A stretch of DNA of 64,000 bases. Origin: Lamprocystis purpurea DSM 4197. Its GTDB lineage: Bacteria; Pseudomonadota; Gammaproteobacteria; Chromatiales; Chromatiaceae. Under the pieces are notes generated by a model. The model had not been told where the DNA came from. It did no database searches and worked only from the letters and a program-made list of their open reading frames with translations. Shown here one piece after another: positions 46,768-54,192 of this stretch; position 1 is the first letter of the stretch; every line of letters begins with the position of its first letter. The translations under genes were made by a program, and so were the position numbers. The stretch covers positions 19,161 to 83,160 of the forward strand of contig NZ_KB902492.1 of NCBI RefSeq assembly GCF_000379525.1, in the 5' to 3' direction.

Positions 46768-46986
46768 TCACAGCTTATTCGGGTCCAATTCTGTTGTCAT
46801 GCCTTGCTCTTCCTCCCGCAAAGCTTCGGCAGCCAACTGAGCCAAGACGTCTTCCGATTCCGAGAAAAGCTCATCCCATTTCTTTTCTAATTCGATCTCG
46901 TCAAGAAGCGATCGTTCTAGAATATTTTGCTTTAAGACGGGGAGCTTTGATGCGACATCAAAGGCTTTCTCAAGCAAGCTGGTCAT
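46768..46986 (-). CDS. Addiction-module antitoxin-like protein, orphan
   Basis: 72 residues, acidic and helical. MTSLLEKAFDVASKLPVLKQ, then EKKWDELFSESEDVLAQLA and EALREEEQGMTTELDP match a common family of RelB-like antitoxins. Such genes are normally followed by a RelE/ParE toxin, but the next 200 bases downstream on the minus strand hold only repeats. It is therefore an orphan antitoxin. Lower GC than the genome core. Confidence 0.7.
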   Translation of the reverse strand: MTSLLEKAFDVASKLPVLKQNILERSLLDEIELEKKWDELFSESEDVLAQLAAEALREEEQGMTTELDPNKL

Positions 46987-47128
46987 GGCGCGCTTCCTCT
47001 TCTATCTTTACATCTATATGTTGAAAGTAACGAGAAAAGTGTGAGGGATGGGGTCATTAGGGATGGGGTCAGATCTTTCCTACTTGCCTGATCGGAGGCA
47101 AAAGTCAAGACCTGATCCCATCCCTCAT

Positions 47129-47338
47129 TTATTGCGCAACGGCAGCAGGCCGAGCCCCTTCGATTATCCATTTTCCCGTCCGAAGTTGCTCGTTTAAGCA
47201 GGCTGAGCAAACGTTAATTTGCGTTCTATTAGGCACCGTCCAGACCGCGGTGATGGGGGCGGCCTCTTTAGCAACGCATACGCTCGTTTGCACGACGCAG
47301 GTCCCGAACATGACAACGCCGCTTGGTTCGACTTTCAT
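47129..47338 (-). CDS. Hypothetical small cysteine-containing protein (69 aa)
   Basis: MKVEPSGVVMFGTCVVQTSV and the segment INVCSACLNEQLRTGKW, with four cysteines, two in a CSAC pair that could bind a metal. A purine-rich GAGAGAAAGAG precedes the ATG. I do not recognise a family, and the surrounding DNA is degenerate. Confidence 0.4.
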   Translation of the reverse strand: MKVEPSGVVMFGTCVVQTSVCVAKEAAPITAVWTVPNRTQINVCSACLNEQLRTGKWIIEGARPAAVAQ

Positions 47339-47727
47339 ACTCTTTCTCTCATCAGAATGATGGCGATGTAGCGGACCAAGCTAACCCGCGTATCAGTCGG
47401 TCTCTGGCATCCTCGACCAGGTCTTCACGGTCTCGTCGACCAAGGACTCGATACGAATAATGGGCCAGGCTCAATTAAATCCGGCAGGAGGAGGAGAAGA
47501 ACCTAATTGAGCCTAGCCCCTTTTACCGTGGCCCCTTTTACCGAACAAACCGACGCAAAATCCCCTGATCGCGGCGGTGATGCGGCTCGTGGCTTAATTG
47601 AAAACAGGAAACTTCAGTGATTTAGTTGAGCCCCTTTTAACCGGATGGCGCTTCTACGAGCACTGCTAGCCGCCCCAGTAGCCGGTACGGTGACCAATGC
47701 CTCTTCATCGTCCGTCTGGCTTTCGGG
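47339..47727. other. Gap with degenerate repeats
   Basis: 389 bases between the small cysteine protein and the antitoxin-like gene. It includes copy 1 of the GGA-repeat element (47468-47513) and partial echoes of its flanks (TTAGTTGAGCCCCTTTTA near 47622). A short minus-strand frame, ESLVDETVKTWSRMPE, is too short to assign. No gene supported. Confidence 0.5.
47468..47513. repeat. GGA-repeat element, copy 1 (3 GGA)
   Basis: GGCTCAATTAAATCCGGCA, three GGA units, GAAGAACC, TAATTGAGCC. The outer bases form an inverted repeat GGCTCAATTA/TAATTGAGCC. A longer copy is at 48598-48661. Confidence 0.75.
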
Positions 47728-47904
47728 TTAGGCCGCCTTAGGGGTAGAGAGAGGTTTACGTGGGGGTAGAGATACCAAAGCCTTCTTGGTTTGGCTCTGA
47801 CGCTTAAGAATATCCTCAAAGATAGCGTCGGGGTCGTGATTGAACCTCTGCGCATATAGCTCTCGAAGCTCGCGCGTTTCTTTAACTATCGGGTCTTGCC
47901 ACAT
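47728..47904 (-). CDS. Antitoxin-like partner of a PIN-domain toxin
   Basis: 58 residues: MWQDPIVKETRELRELYAQ, then RFNHDPDAIFEDILKRQSQ and a C-terminal LVSLPPRKP. This is the small family usually encoded beside PIN-domain proteins of the type at 47909. ATG at 47904 was chosen; the longer frame reads out-of-frame PIN sequence. Its start is 5 bases after the truncated PIN gene. Confidence 0.65.
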   Translation of the reverse strand: MWQDPIVKETRELRELYAQRFNHDPDAIFEDILKRQSQTKKALVSLPPRKPLSTPKAA

Positions 47905-47908
47905 AACA

Positions 47909-48259
47909 TCAGCCCTCCATACCATGCACTGCCGCAACGGCAATGTGGTAAGAATCGATTTCCGCTTTAAGCGGTAACGCACCCCGGGCAATTAGCGCCT
48001 TACCAAGAATCCTAACTTCTTCCGTAGTTGTAAGTTCCGAGATGTCTTCTAGAGCGGTCATGCGGCGGCGGGCAGCGTCCGGATGACCGAGCCCCGCCTC
48101 AGCCAAAACAAATTCCGAAACGAACAGATCAAACATAGTGCGATGACTTTCCCACCACTCAACAGTTGCATTTTGGTTTGCCGCAACTCGAATGTCATTG
48201 CTCGGCCGCGATGTGAGATAGCTGACAATTGAGGTTTCCAAATAAACGGTTGGCTTCAA
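47909..48259 (-). pseudogene. PIN-domain (VapC-like) toxin, C-terminally truncated
   Basis: 116 residues: MKPTVYLETSIVSYL (acidic residue 1), FVSEFVLAEAG (residue 2) and AEIDSYHIAVAAVHGM (residue 3). Relatives continue for about 25 more residues with a LLTWNCxHIANA block; here the frame ends EG-stop just after HGM. The last acidic residue and helix are missing, so nuclease activity is doubtful. The antitoxin-like ORF survives directly downstream. Confidence 0.7.
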
Positions 48260-48697
48260 GAATCACCCCATTAATTTACTTTACTTGTCGCCCGATCTTA
48301 GCATTCCGGCGCTAAGCCTGAGGGCGCGCCTCGTTAATCAGACGATGGTCCAGCTTTTCTTTTCCAGAAAGGAAACCGTGGTCTGTCCCTTATTGTCCCT
48401 CTTATTGTCCCTCTTATTGTCCCTCTTATTGTCCCTTGGTCTGTCCCTTATTGTCCCTTCCTCCTTGTGTGATTAGCGCCCACGCCATTGTGCAGTATTC
48501 GATCTGAGTCTCGGTAAGGGCAGATGTATTTCGTGTTGGGAACATACTATCAAGCCAGACTTAGCAATACAGTACGAATAAGGCGAATAAGGGGCCAGGC
48601 TCAATTAAATCCGGCAGGAGGAGGAGGAGGAGGAGGAGGAGGAGAAGAATCTAATTGAGCCTGGTCCCTTTTACCCCGGAACTCACCGGAACTCTAT
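48260..48697. other. Gap with tandem and trinucleotide repeats
   Basis: 438 bases. It contains a 12-base tandem repeat CTTATTGTCCCT (four to five units, 48385-48435, with further half-units to about 48470) and copy 2 of the GGA-repeat element at 48598-48661. A plus-strand frame through the 12-base repeat gives a Leu-Ser run and is not a gene. Confidence 0.6.
48598..48661. repeat. GGA-repeat element, copy 2 (9 GGA)
   Basis: Same ends as copy 1 (GGCTCAATTAAATCCGGCA and CTAATTGAGCC), but nine GGA units between them instead of three. The flanks (CGAATAA, GGGGCCA, TGGTCCCTTTTACC) are also shared. This is a dispersed palindrome with a variable trinucleotide core. Confidence 0.78.
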
Positions 48698-49291
48698 TCA
48701 TGCTTTGATTTCAACGCCGGCAGCCTTTATTAGCTGAAGCATTCGACCAATGTTGGTATTAGCAAGCGTCGTTGTCAATTTTGGCAAGACGGCAGCCAAG
48801 AGTTCTCGCATGTCGAGAACCTTTATTGGATTGCCGCCAAGTGCCGCACGAAAGGCAGAATTGGTTTCCCAGAGGGACTTATCGCCATGGATCTTCGTGA
48901 CTGCTGTAATATAAGTGAACTGCCTTGTGCCTGTAACTTCCTCAAGTCGCTCAATAAACGCTGCCGACCACTTTGGACTTACAAGTTCTCTGAATGGCTT
49001 CCATCTCTCTCGTCCAGCGACTATTTTATTTTGGGCGATTGCTTCAATTTCAGCTTTAGGGTTGAACCCTCCTTGCCAACTCTTGCAACTTACGGCGACT
49101 ACCTTGTCCAAACCTATTCGTAAAGGGTGGATCCCGACAACATCAATGTCACTGTGATTCGAGTCCGATTGCTTTACATAACCGTCATGGGTCTCGTTTG
49201 GCCGGAACTTTATGTTGTGCTGAACAAAGTAGCCCTCGTGAAGCAAGTACTCTTCCACAAGTTGCTCAAGTATGTCTTCCTTGGTAGACAT
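48698..49291 (-). CDS. Restriction-endonuclease-like protein
   Basis: 197 residues. The middle has a PD-(D/E)xK-like arrangement: SDIDVVGIHP followed by VVAVSCKSW, and the N-terminal EDILEQLVEEYLLHEGYFVQ helix is typical of Mrr- or VSR-like nucleases that act on DNA. No methyltransferase or helicase partner adjoins it. The lower GC and isolated position suggest recent acquisition. The specific family is not certain. Confidence 0.6.
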   Translation of the reverse strand: MSTKEDILEQLVEEYLLHEGYFVQHNIKFRPNETHDGYVKQSDSNHSDIDVVGIHPLRIGLDKVVAVSCKSWQGGFNPKAEIEAIAQNKIVAGRERWKPFRELVSPKWSAAFIERLEEVTGTRQFTYITAVTKIHGDKSLWETNSAFRAALGGNPIKVLDMRELLAAVLPKLTTTLANTNIGRMLQLIKAAGVEIKA

Positions 49292-49966
49292 GGCGCGGTG
49301 CGAATATTTGCGGTCTAACGTGCAGCCTAAAGCGGCGCGCGCCTCTGATGAGCTAGCGAATTAGCACGACGCCTGTGGCGCGCGCTCGCTTTTTGGCGTA
49401 TGTTAGCGCTTTTCATGCTGAAGATAGGACATTAAGTCTTTCGCAATATTTGTGCATAACGTCGGCGTCCTGATTATCGAGGGATCGGGTACTGGAGCCG
49501 ATTAGCCACGGAGCGGTCCATGGCATCCAACCGGTATCACATAGTCTGTCCGTCCAAGACAAGTCGGGCCAAATTGGATTAGGATGCAAATACTCGAGAT
49601 AGCATTAGGATGCTAGTGCTCTACGTTGCGTTAGTAACGGTTCAATAACAAGGTGAACAGGTATTTTTTTCGCAAGCGACTGTTTTATCTAGCATGTGGT
49701 TAATTGATGCATATAACCTGTTCTTGAGCCGTCACTTAGGACGTTAGTGGTCTAGACTGCACCCGGTCTAGCACTCAAGTATCCTATCGCACCCGCACCG
49801 CGCCGCCAAGAGGGCGGCTCGCCGATTTGTGTCCACTCCCCGTACGTTACCCTCGATCATCGCTCCGACCACAACGGCTCTCATGGGATCGGGTCAGCTC
49901 GGTAAGCGGCGCCAAGGCGTTGATCATCGTTCCGGCGGCCTTGATCGTAATCCCGGCCAGCGGCGT

Positions 49967-50022
49967 GCGTCGTCAGGGCTTCCAGCCCTGACGGTGTCAG
50001 GCCAGGATGGCCTGACGACGCA
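49967..50022. repeat. Compound hairpin
   Basis: Outer arms TGCGTCGTCAGG/CCTGACGACGCA enclose two inner hairpins, CAGGGCTTCCAGCCCTG and CAGGCCAGGATGGCCTG. The cruciform-like arrangement resembles paired REP elements. Confidence 0.7.
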
Positions 50023-50339
50023 CCCGGCAAGCCCAAGTGACCTGAATCTTGATGTAGGCAATTCCGGCCAGTTTCCGCCGAGGCCCTGGGGCGGAAAGTT
50101 ATCCACAGACGAACACCGATGTTTTTCTTCATCTGTGAACATCTGTGACATCTGTGGACAATTCCGAGCAGTCACTTTGGCCGAACCGGCGATCATGGCC
50201 CACGCCAAACACCCACTGGGCGCCGTGCAGTTCCTCCCCGACAGGATGGTGAATCGGCAAGCCGTTGATGTACCGATGCTGCGGTTCGTGCCTGACACTG
50301 GCGGCGGATTCTCCCGACCGCGGAGTCTGGAAAGAACGT

Positions 50340-50476
50340 GTCTCACGCCAAGGCGCCAAGCACGCCAAGCACGCCAAGAAGAGCGCAATCCTGCAGTGAC
50401 CCCGTCACCCCGCGAGCGCCTCCGGTTTCGATAGCGCTTTGAAGAACCTTGGCGTCTTGGCGCCTTGGCGTGAGAC
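50340..50476. repeat. 137-bp element with 22-bp perfect terminal inverted repeats
   Basis: Termini TGTCTCACGCCAAGGCGCC(AAG) and its exact complement. The interior left side continues with three CACGCCAAG repeats. A non-coding dispersed repeat or MITE-like element. Confidence 0.7.
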
Positions 50477-50740
50477 ATTCCGGATCTGAGCCAAGCCGGT
50501 GCGGCGGATACGCCCGTTTGAGCGCACTTCGCCACCAGTGTCCGTGCCTGACCGCATCGTACAGAACAATGCACGGCGCCCGGAGTCCTCATCGCAACCG
50601 CGCCCGTCAACGGCCTCACACTCTGTTCCACCGCTTCCGGTGTAGGCTGTTAGAATCCCTGACCCGGTCTCGGGTCACCTGCACCTCAGGCTGACCGAAA
50701 ACGCCAAACACGACCGCCACCGACCCCGAGCCCTCCGTTC

Positions 50741-51661
50741 ATGAGCGAACCCCAACCCGCGTCGACCGGCGTTCTTTCCGCCGCGGCGCCGACCGATCGC
50801 CGCCCGCGCGTGCTGGTCATCGTTGACCGGGCGGCAGGTACCGACACGCCGGTGCCGACCGCGGACGCGCTGAGCGCCGACGGGTTTCGGCTGGAACCGG
50901 CGCGCGGCCTGCCGGATGGGTTGACCGTGCTCGCTCAGGAACAGGTGGACTGCGTCTTGCTGGACCTGCCCGGTGTCGATGCCCAGGGGTACGAGGCCCT
51001 GGCCCGGCTGCGTACGCAGCGCCCGGACGTGCCGGTGGTGGTGCGCACACCCGACTCCGGCGAGGATCTCGGTCCGGCACTGATCGCGGCGGGTGCCGAG
51101 GATGCCGTGTGCCGCGGCGATGGCCAGGCGCTCGCGCGCGCCCTGCGCCACGCGATTGCCCGCCAGCGGGCGCGGCAGCGGACCGCGGCGGCGGAACTCG
51201 AGGTGCAGGGGGCGCGCGAACGGCGCGACGTGGGACGTCTGCTCGACCCGAACCGCCACCCCGGAGAGGCCGCGCGCATCTATGGTGCCGCAACCCTGCG
51301 CGAGACCGACCCGGACCTCTTCGATGAGATCGTCGGTGACTATGTGGAGCTGATCAAACATACGGCCGAGGGCCAGGTCTACCGCACCGAACCCGCAACG
51401 GTCCGCAGCGCCCGGCCACTGGCCGAACACCTGGGGTTCCTGGGGGCCGGCCCGCGCGATACCATCGAGATTCACACCGAAGCCCTGATCCGCCTGGACC
51501 GGGAACTCAGTACCGCCAACCAACGCCAGATTGCCCTCGAGGGACGTATCGTCGTCCTGGAACTTATGGGGTATCTCGTGAGCTACTATCGCCGTTATTA
51601 TCTGAACAGCATGCCCCGCGCGCACGACTTGGGCGGCGCCGTCGAGCGTCAGCCGGACTAA
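50741..51661 (+). CDS. KaiA-like protein: degenerate receiver domain plus KaiA-C/RsbU-N-like helical domain
   Basis: 306 residues. Residues about 22-140 form a CheY-like receiver: VLVIVDRA, CVLLDLPGVDAQGYEAL with the phospho-acceptor Asp75, and GAEDAVCRGD where the usual lysine is Arg125. A linker is followed by a helical domain (about 185-288): LFDEIVGDYVELIKH, RDTIEIHTEALIRLDRELS and EGRIVVLELMGYLVSYYRRY. The spacing and the IEIHxE motif resemble the C-terminal four-helix bundle of KaiA, which binds the KaiC tail, and the related RsbU N-terminal domain. It is 13 bases upstream of kaiB and followed by kaiC. A KaiA role is inference. Confidence 0.7.
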   Translation: MSEPQPASTGVLSAAAPTDRRPRVLVIVDRAAGTDTPVPTADALSADGFRLEPARGLPDGLTVLAQEQVDCVLLDLPGVDAQGYEALARLRTQRPDVPVVVRTPDSGEDLGPALIAAGAEDAVCRGDGQALARALRHAIARQRARQRTAAAELEVQGARERRDVGRLLDPNRHPGEAARIYGAATLRETDPDLFDEIVGDYVELIKHTAEGQVYRTEPATVRSARPLAEHLGFLGAGPRDTIEIHTEALIRLDRELSTANQRQIALEGRIVVLELMGYLVSYYRRYYLNSMPRAHDLGGAVERQPD

Positions 51662-51674
51662 TACCGGACCGCGC

Positions 51675-52019
51675 ATGACCAACCACACCGGACTCACCAG
51701 CACCATGTCAAGCACCATGGGTAAGTATCTCCTCAAGCTCTATATCACCGGGCGCACGCCGCAAGGGAACCGTGCCATCGCCAACCTGCAACGGATCTGC
51801 CAGGCCGAACTGGACGGGCAGTATGAGATGGAAGTCATCGACGTGATCGAGGACCCGCAGGCGGCGGAAGATGCCCGCATCATCGCCACACCCACCCTCA
51901 TCAAGGCCCTGCCGCCACCGCTGCGACGCATCATCGGGGATCTGTCGAATAAGGAAAAAGTATTGATTGGATTAGATTTGTCGTCTCCTGGAGACGAGGA
52001 GGGGCACCGCCGTGGCTGA
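51675..52019 (+). CDS. kaiB: Circadian clock protein KaiB
   Basis: 114 residues, or 100 from the alternative Met15. The thioredoxin-like KaiB fold signature is clear: LLKLYITGRTPQGNRAIANL, VIDVIEDPQAAEDARIIATP, and PPLRRIIGDLSNKEKVLIGL, the last block nearly identical to cyanobacterial KaiB. The fold-switching C-terminal half is complete. The stop overlaps the kaiC GTG start by 8 bases. It would bind the KaiC CI ring and oppose KaiC phosphorylation. Confidence 0.95.
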   Translation: MTNHTGLTSTMSSTMGKYLLKLYITGRTPQGNRAIANLQRICQAELDGQYEMEVIDVIEDPQAAEDARIIATPTLIKALPPPLRRIIGDLSNKEKVLIGLDLSSPGDEEGHRRG

Positions 52020-53550
52020 ACCCGCACAGCGACCTTCGGTGACCAAGTCGCCGACCGGCATCGAAGGTTTCGACCATATCAGCCTGGGCGGCGTACCGAC
52101 CGGACGCACCACCCTGGTGTCGGGTTCCGCCGGCAGCGCCAAGACCATCTTCGCCGCCCAGTTTTTGGCGGAGGGCATCCGCCAGTACGACCAGGCCGGG
52201 GTCTTCGTCACCTTCGAGGAGTCCGCCGCGGATATCCGCGCCAACGTGTCCTCGCTGGGTTGGGACGTGGCCGACTGGGAAGCGGCCGGCAAATGGGCCT
52301 TCGTCGACGCCGCTCCCCAACCAGGGGATGAGGTGGTCGTGAGCGGCGCCTTCGACCTGGGTGCCTTGGTGGTCCGGGTGGAGGCCGCGGTGCGGCGCAC
52401 CGGGGCGGCACGCGTCGCGATCGACTCGCTGGGAGCGGTCTTTTCCCGCTTCGAGAACGAGGTGATCGTCCGCGCCGAGCTGTTCCGGCTGGCCTCGGCG
52501 CTGAAGGGTATGGGTGTCACCTCGGTGATGACCGCCGAGCGCACCAGCGAGTACGGTGAAATCAGCCGCCACGGGGTCGAGGAATTCGTCACCGATAACG
52601 TGGTGATCCTGCGCAACGTGCTGGAGGGCGAGAAACGCCGCCGCACGGTCGAGGTCCTCAAGTTCCGCGGCACCATCCATCAGAAAGGCGAATACCCGTT
52701 CACCATCATGCCGGATCAGGGGATCGTGGTGATCCCGCTGTCCGCCATCGAACTGGATCAGCGCTCCTCCTACACCCGCATCTCCTCCGGCAACGCGGAG
52801 TTGGATGCCATGTGCGGCGGCGGCTTCTTCCGCGATTCGGTGATCCTGGTCTCCGGGGCCACCGGCTGCGGCAAGACCCTGACCTCCACCGAGTTCATCG
52901 GCGGCGGCGTCGACAACGGCGAGCGTTCGCTGCTCATGGCCTTCGAGGAAAGCCGCGATCAGTTGAGCCGCAACGCCTCGGGCTGGGGCCGCGACTTCGA
53001 CCGTTATGAACGCGAGGGTCTGCTCAAGGTGGTCGCGCTCTACCCCGAGTCCGCCGGGCTGGAGGACCATCTGATCCGCATCAAGCGGGAGATCGACTCG
53101 TTCAAGCCCAACCGGGTGGCGGTCGACAGCCTCTCCGCCCTGGAGCGGGTCAGCAGCATCAAGGGTTTCCGCGAGTTCGTCATCAGTTTGACGAGCTTCA
53201 TCAAACATCAGGAGATCGCCGGGCTCTTCACCGCCACCACCAACAGTCTGATGGGCGGCGAGTCGGTGACCGAGACCCACATCTCCACCATCACCGACGC
53301 CATCATCCTGCTGCGTTATGTGGAAATGTTCGGTGAGATGAAACGCGGACTCACGGTGTTGAAGATGCGCGGCTCGGCCCACGACAAGGAGATCCGCGCC
53401 TTCACCATCGACGGCACTGGGATGCACATCGGCGCCGCCTTCCGCAACGTGACCGGCATCCTCGCCGGGCACCCGCGTCATGTGCCCTCCGCCGAAATCG
53501 AGCGGCTGGACCAGCTCTTCCGCCCGGAGGGGCCGCGCGGCAGGGACTGA
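52012..53550 (+). CDS. kaiC: Circadian clock ATPase/kinase KaiC
   Basis: 512 residues with both RecA-like domains. CI has Walker A GSAGSAKT (38-45) and the catalytic glutamate pair in VTFEES (69-70). CII has Walker A GATGCGKT (282-289), catalytic FEES (311-314) and the autophosphorylation pair Ser425-Thr426 in THISTITD, equivalent to S431/T432 of Synechococcus. A C-terminal A-loop and tail of normal length (AAFRNVTGILAG onward) is present, the segment KaiA binds. GTG start with AGGAGG ten bases upstream. All residues needed for the ATPase and phosphorylation cycle are visible. Confidence 0.96.
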   Translation: MAEPAQRPSVTKSPTGIEGFDHISLGGVPTGRTTLVSGSAGSAKTIFAAQFLAEGIRQYDQAGVFVTFEESAADIRANVSSLGWDVADWEAAGKWAFVDAAPQPGDEVVVSGAFDLGALVVRVEAAVRRTGAARVAIDSLGAVFSRFENEVIVRAELFRLASALKGMGVTSVMTAERTSEYGEISRHGVEEFVTDNVVILRNVLEGEKRRRTVEVLKFRGTIHQKGEYPFTIMPDQGIVVIPLSAIELDQRSSYTRISSGNAELDAMCGGGFFRDSVILVSGATGCGKTLTSTEFIGGGVDNGERSLLMAFEESRDQLSRNASGWGRDFDRYEREGLLKVVALYPESAGLEDHLIRIKREIDSFKPNRVAVDSLSALERVSSIKGFREFVISLTSFIKHQEIAGLFTATTNSLMGGESVTETHISTITDAIILLRYVEMFGEMKRGLTVLKMRGSAHDKEIRAFTIDGTGMHIGAAFRNVTGILAGHPRHVPSAEIERLDQLFRPEGPRGRD

Positions 53551-53906
53551 ACCTGGACCCTGAACCTGATATCCAGACAGACCCTTGGTTTAGGGGCGGG
53601 TTTGAAACCCGCCCCTACACTGCCTGCCCAATCTCAGAACCCGCAGACAACCAAGTGCCTGTCGGCGTTTTTCCAGGATATAACCTAGCGTTATGCTAAG
53701 TAATGACCATGTATTGAACATAGGATTCCTTGTAACTGCCTTGGTCTGCATCTATCCTCTGGTCCGTAGGAGAATGGGAAAGAAGAACGAACAGCTCGTG
53801 TCTTGACGATCGCGGCGCCGCCGCGGGATAGACCTCAAGACGCCACTATTCGAACTGATTTTGTCCATGACGATACCGTTCAAAAAACTCGACAGAGGTG
53901 ATTGCC
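53551..53906. other. Gap after kaiC with palindrome and promoter-like A/T-rich stretch
   Basis: 356 bases. It holds palindrome copy 3 (53591-53617) 41 bases after the kaiC stop, a plausible terminator position, then an A/T-richer stretch leading to the 35-residue gene. No other gene was seen. Confidence 0.5.
53591..53617. repeat. 27-bp palindrome TAGGGGCGGGTTT/AAACCCGCCCCTA, copy 3
   Basis: Identical to copy 1 over the 27 bases. It directly follows the kai operon. Confidence 0.8.
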
Positions 53907-54014
53907 ATGAGCGAACAACGCATCCGTTCCACGACCCGCTGGGCGATCTGGCTTGGAGTCGCAATCATGCTGGTGCCGCTGGTGCCCTACGCCTTGCGGG
54001 GCGGGGGCGCATGA
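53907..54014 (+). CDS. Small single-pass membrane protein (35 aa)
   Basis: MSEQRIRSTTRWAIWLGVAI, then a helix continuing MLVPLVPYAL and a short GGGA tail. A strong GAGGTG Shine-Dalgarno lies 6 bases before the ATG, and an 11-bp hairpin follows 36 bases after the stop, so this looks like a complete monocistronic unit. The basic N-terminus should face the cytoplasm. I do not recognise a family. Confidence 0.6.
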   Translation: MSEQRIRSTTRWAIWLGVAIMLVPLVPYALRGGGA

Positions 54015-54049
54015 ACTAGCCGCACCGCCGAGGAGGTTGGAGAAGAATA

Positions 54050-54075
54050 GAAACGGGGCCTGACGGCCCCGTTTC
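54050..54075. terminator. Intrinsic terminator hairpin
   Basis: GAAACGGGGCC and GGCCCCGTTTC form an 11-bp perfect stem with a TGAC loop. A T-rich tail is present when read on the minus strand; on the plus strand the stem itself ends in TTTC. It probably insulates the small gene from the sulfate operon. Confidence 0.7.
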
Positions 54076-54192
54076 ATGTATTGAGGCCGGATTCCTGCGA
54101 AAATGGCGGGCGAACGGCGACGCGCGGGCAGGTGCCCGACCAGGCGGCGCCGCACTCGGATACCCCGACCCGATTCAGCTCAGGAATCAAGC

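Larger units (their letters stand above)
49292..50740. other. 1.4-kb gene-free region with nested palindromes upstream of the kai operon
   Basis: No gene is convincing on either strand; longer frames are GC-driven shadows. The first half is A/T-rich. The second holds a compound hairpin (49967-50022: TGCGTCGTCAGG ... CCTGACGACGCA around two smaller stems), a repeat rich in TCTGTG with a TTATCCACA motif (50098-50163), and a 22-bp inverted pair beginning TGTCTCACGCCAAGG (50340-50361 and 50455-50476). The final ~100 bases should contain the kai promoter. Confidence 0.6.

Noticed and set aside
46983..47210. 75-residue frame beside the orphan antitoxin, considered as the missing toxin
   Set aside because: It contains none of the RelE/ParE patterns and lies over degenerate GGGATGGGGTC-type repeats on the wrong side of the antitoxin.
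48285..48476. 63-residue frame ending in a Leu/Ser run
   Set aside because: It is the translation of the 12-bp tandem repeat CTTATTGTCCCT, not a gene.
47339..48697. CRISPR array, because of short repeats in this stretch
   Set aside because: Repeats are either contiguous tandem units or two separate palindromes; there is no repeat-spacer periodicity and no cas gene.
50098..50163. Replication origin, because of the TTATCCACA DnaA-box match
   Set aside because: There is only one perfect box. The TCTGTG words look like a dispersed repeat, and dnaA, dnaN and gyrB are not nearby.
49829..50434. 201-residue frame upstream of the kai operon
   Set aside because: It runs across several inverted repeats, has no recognisable domain and lacks a ribosome site.
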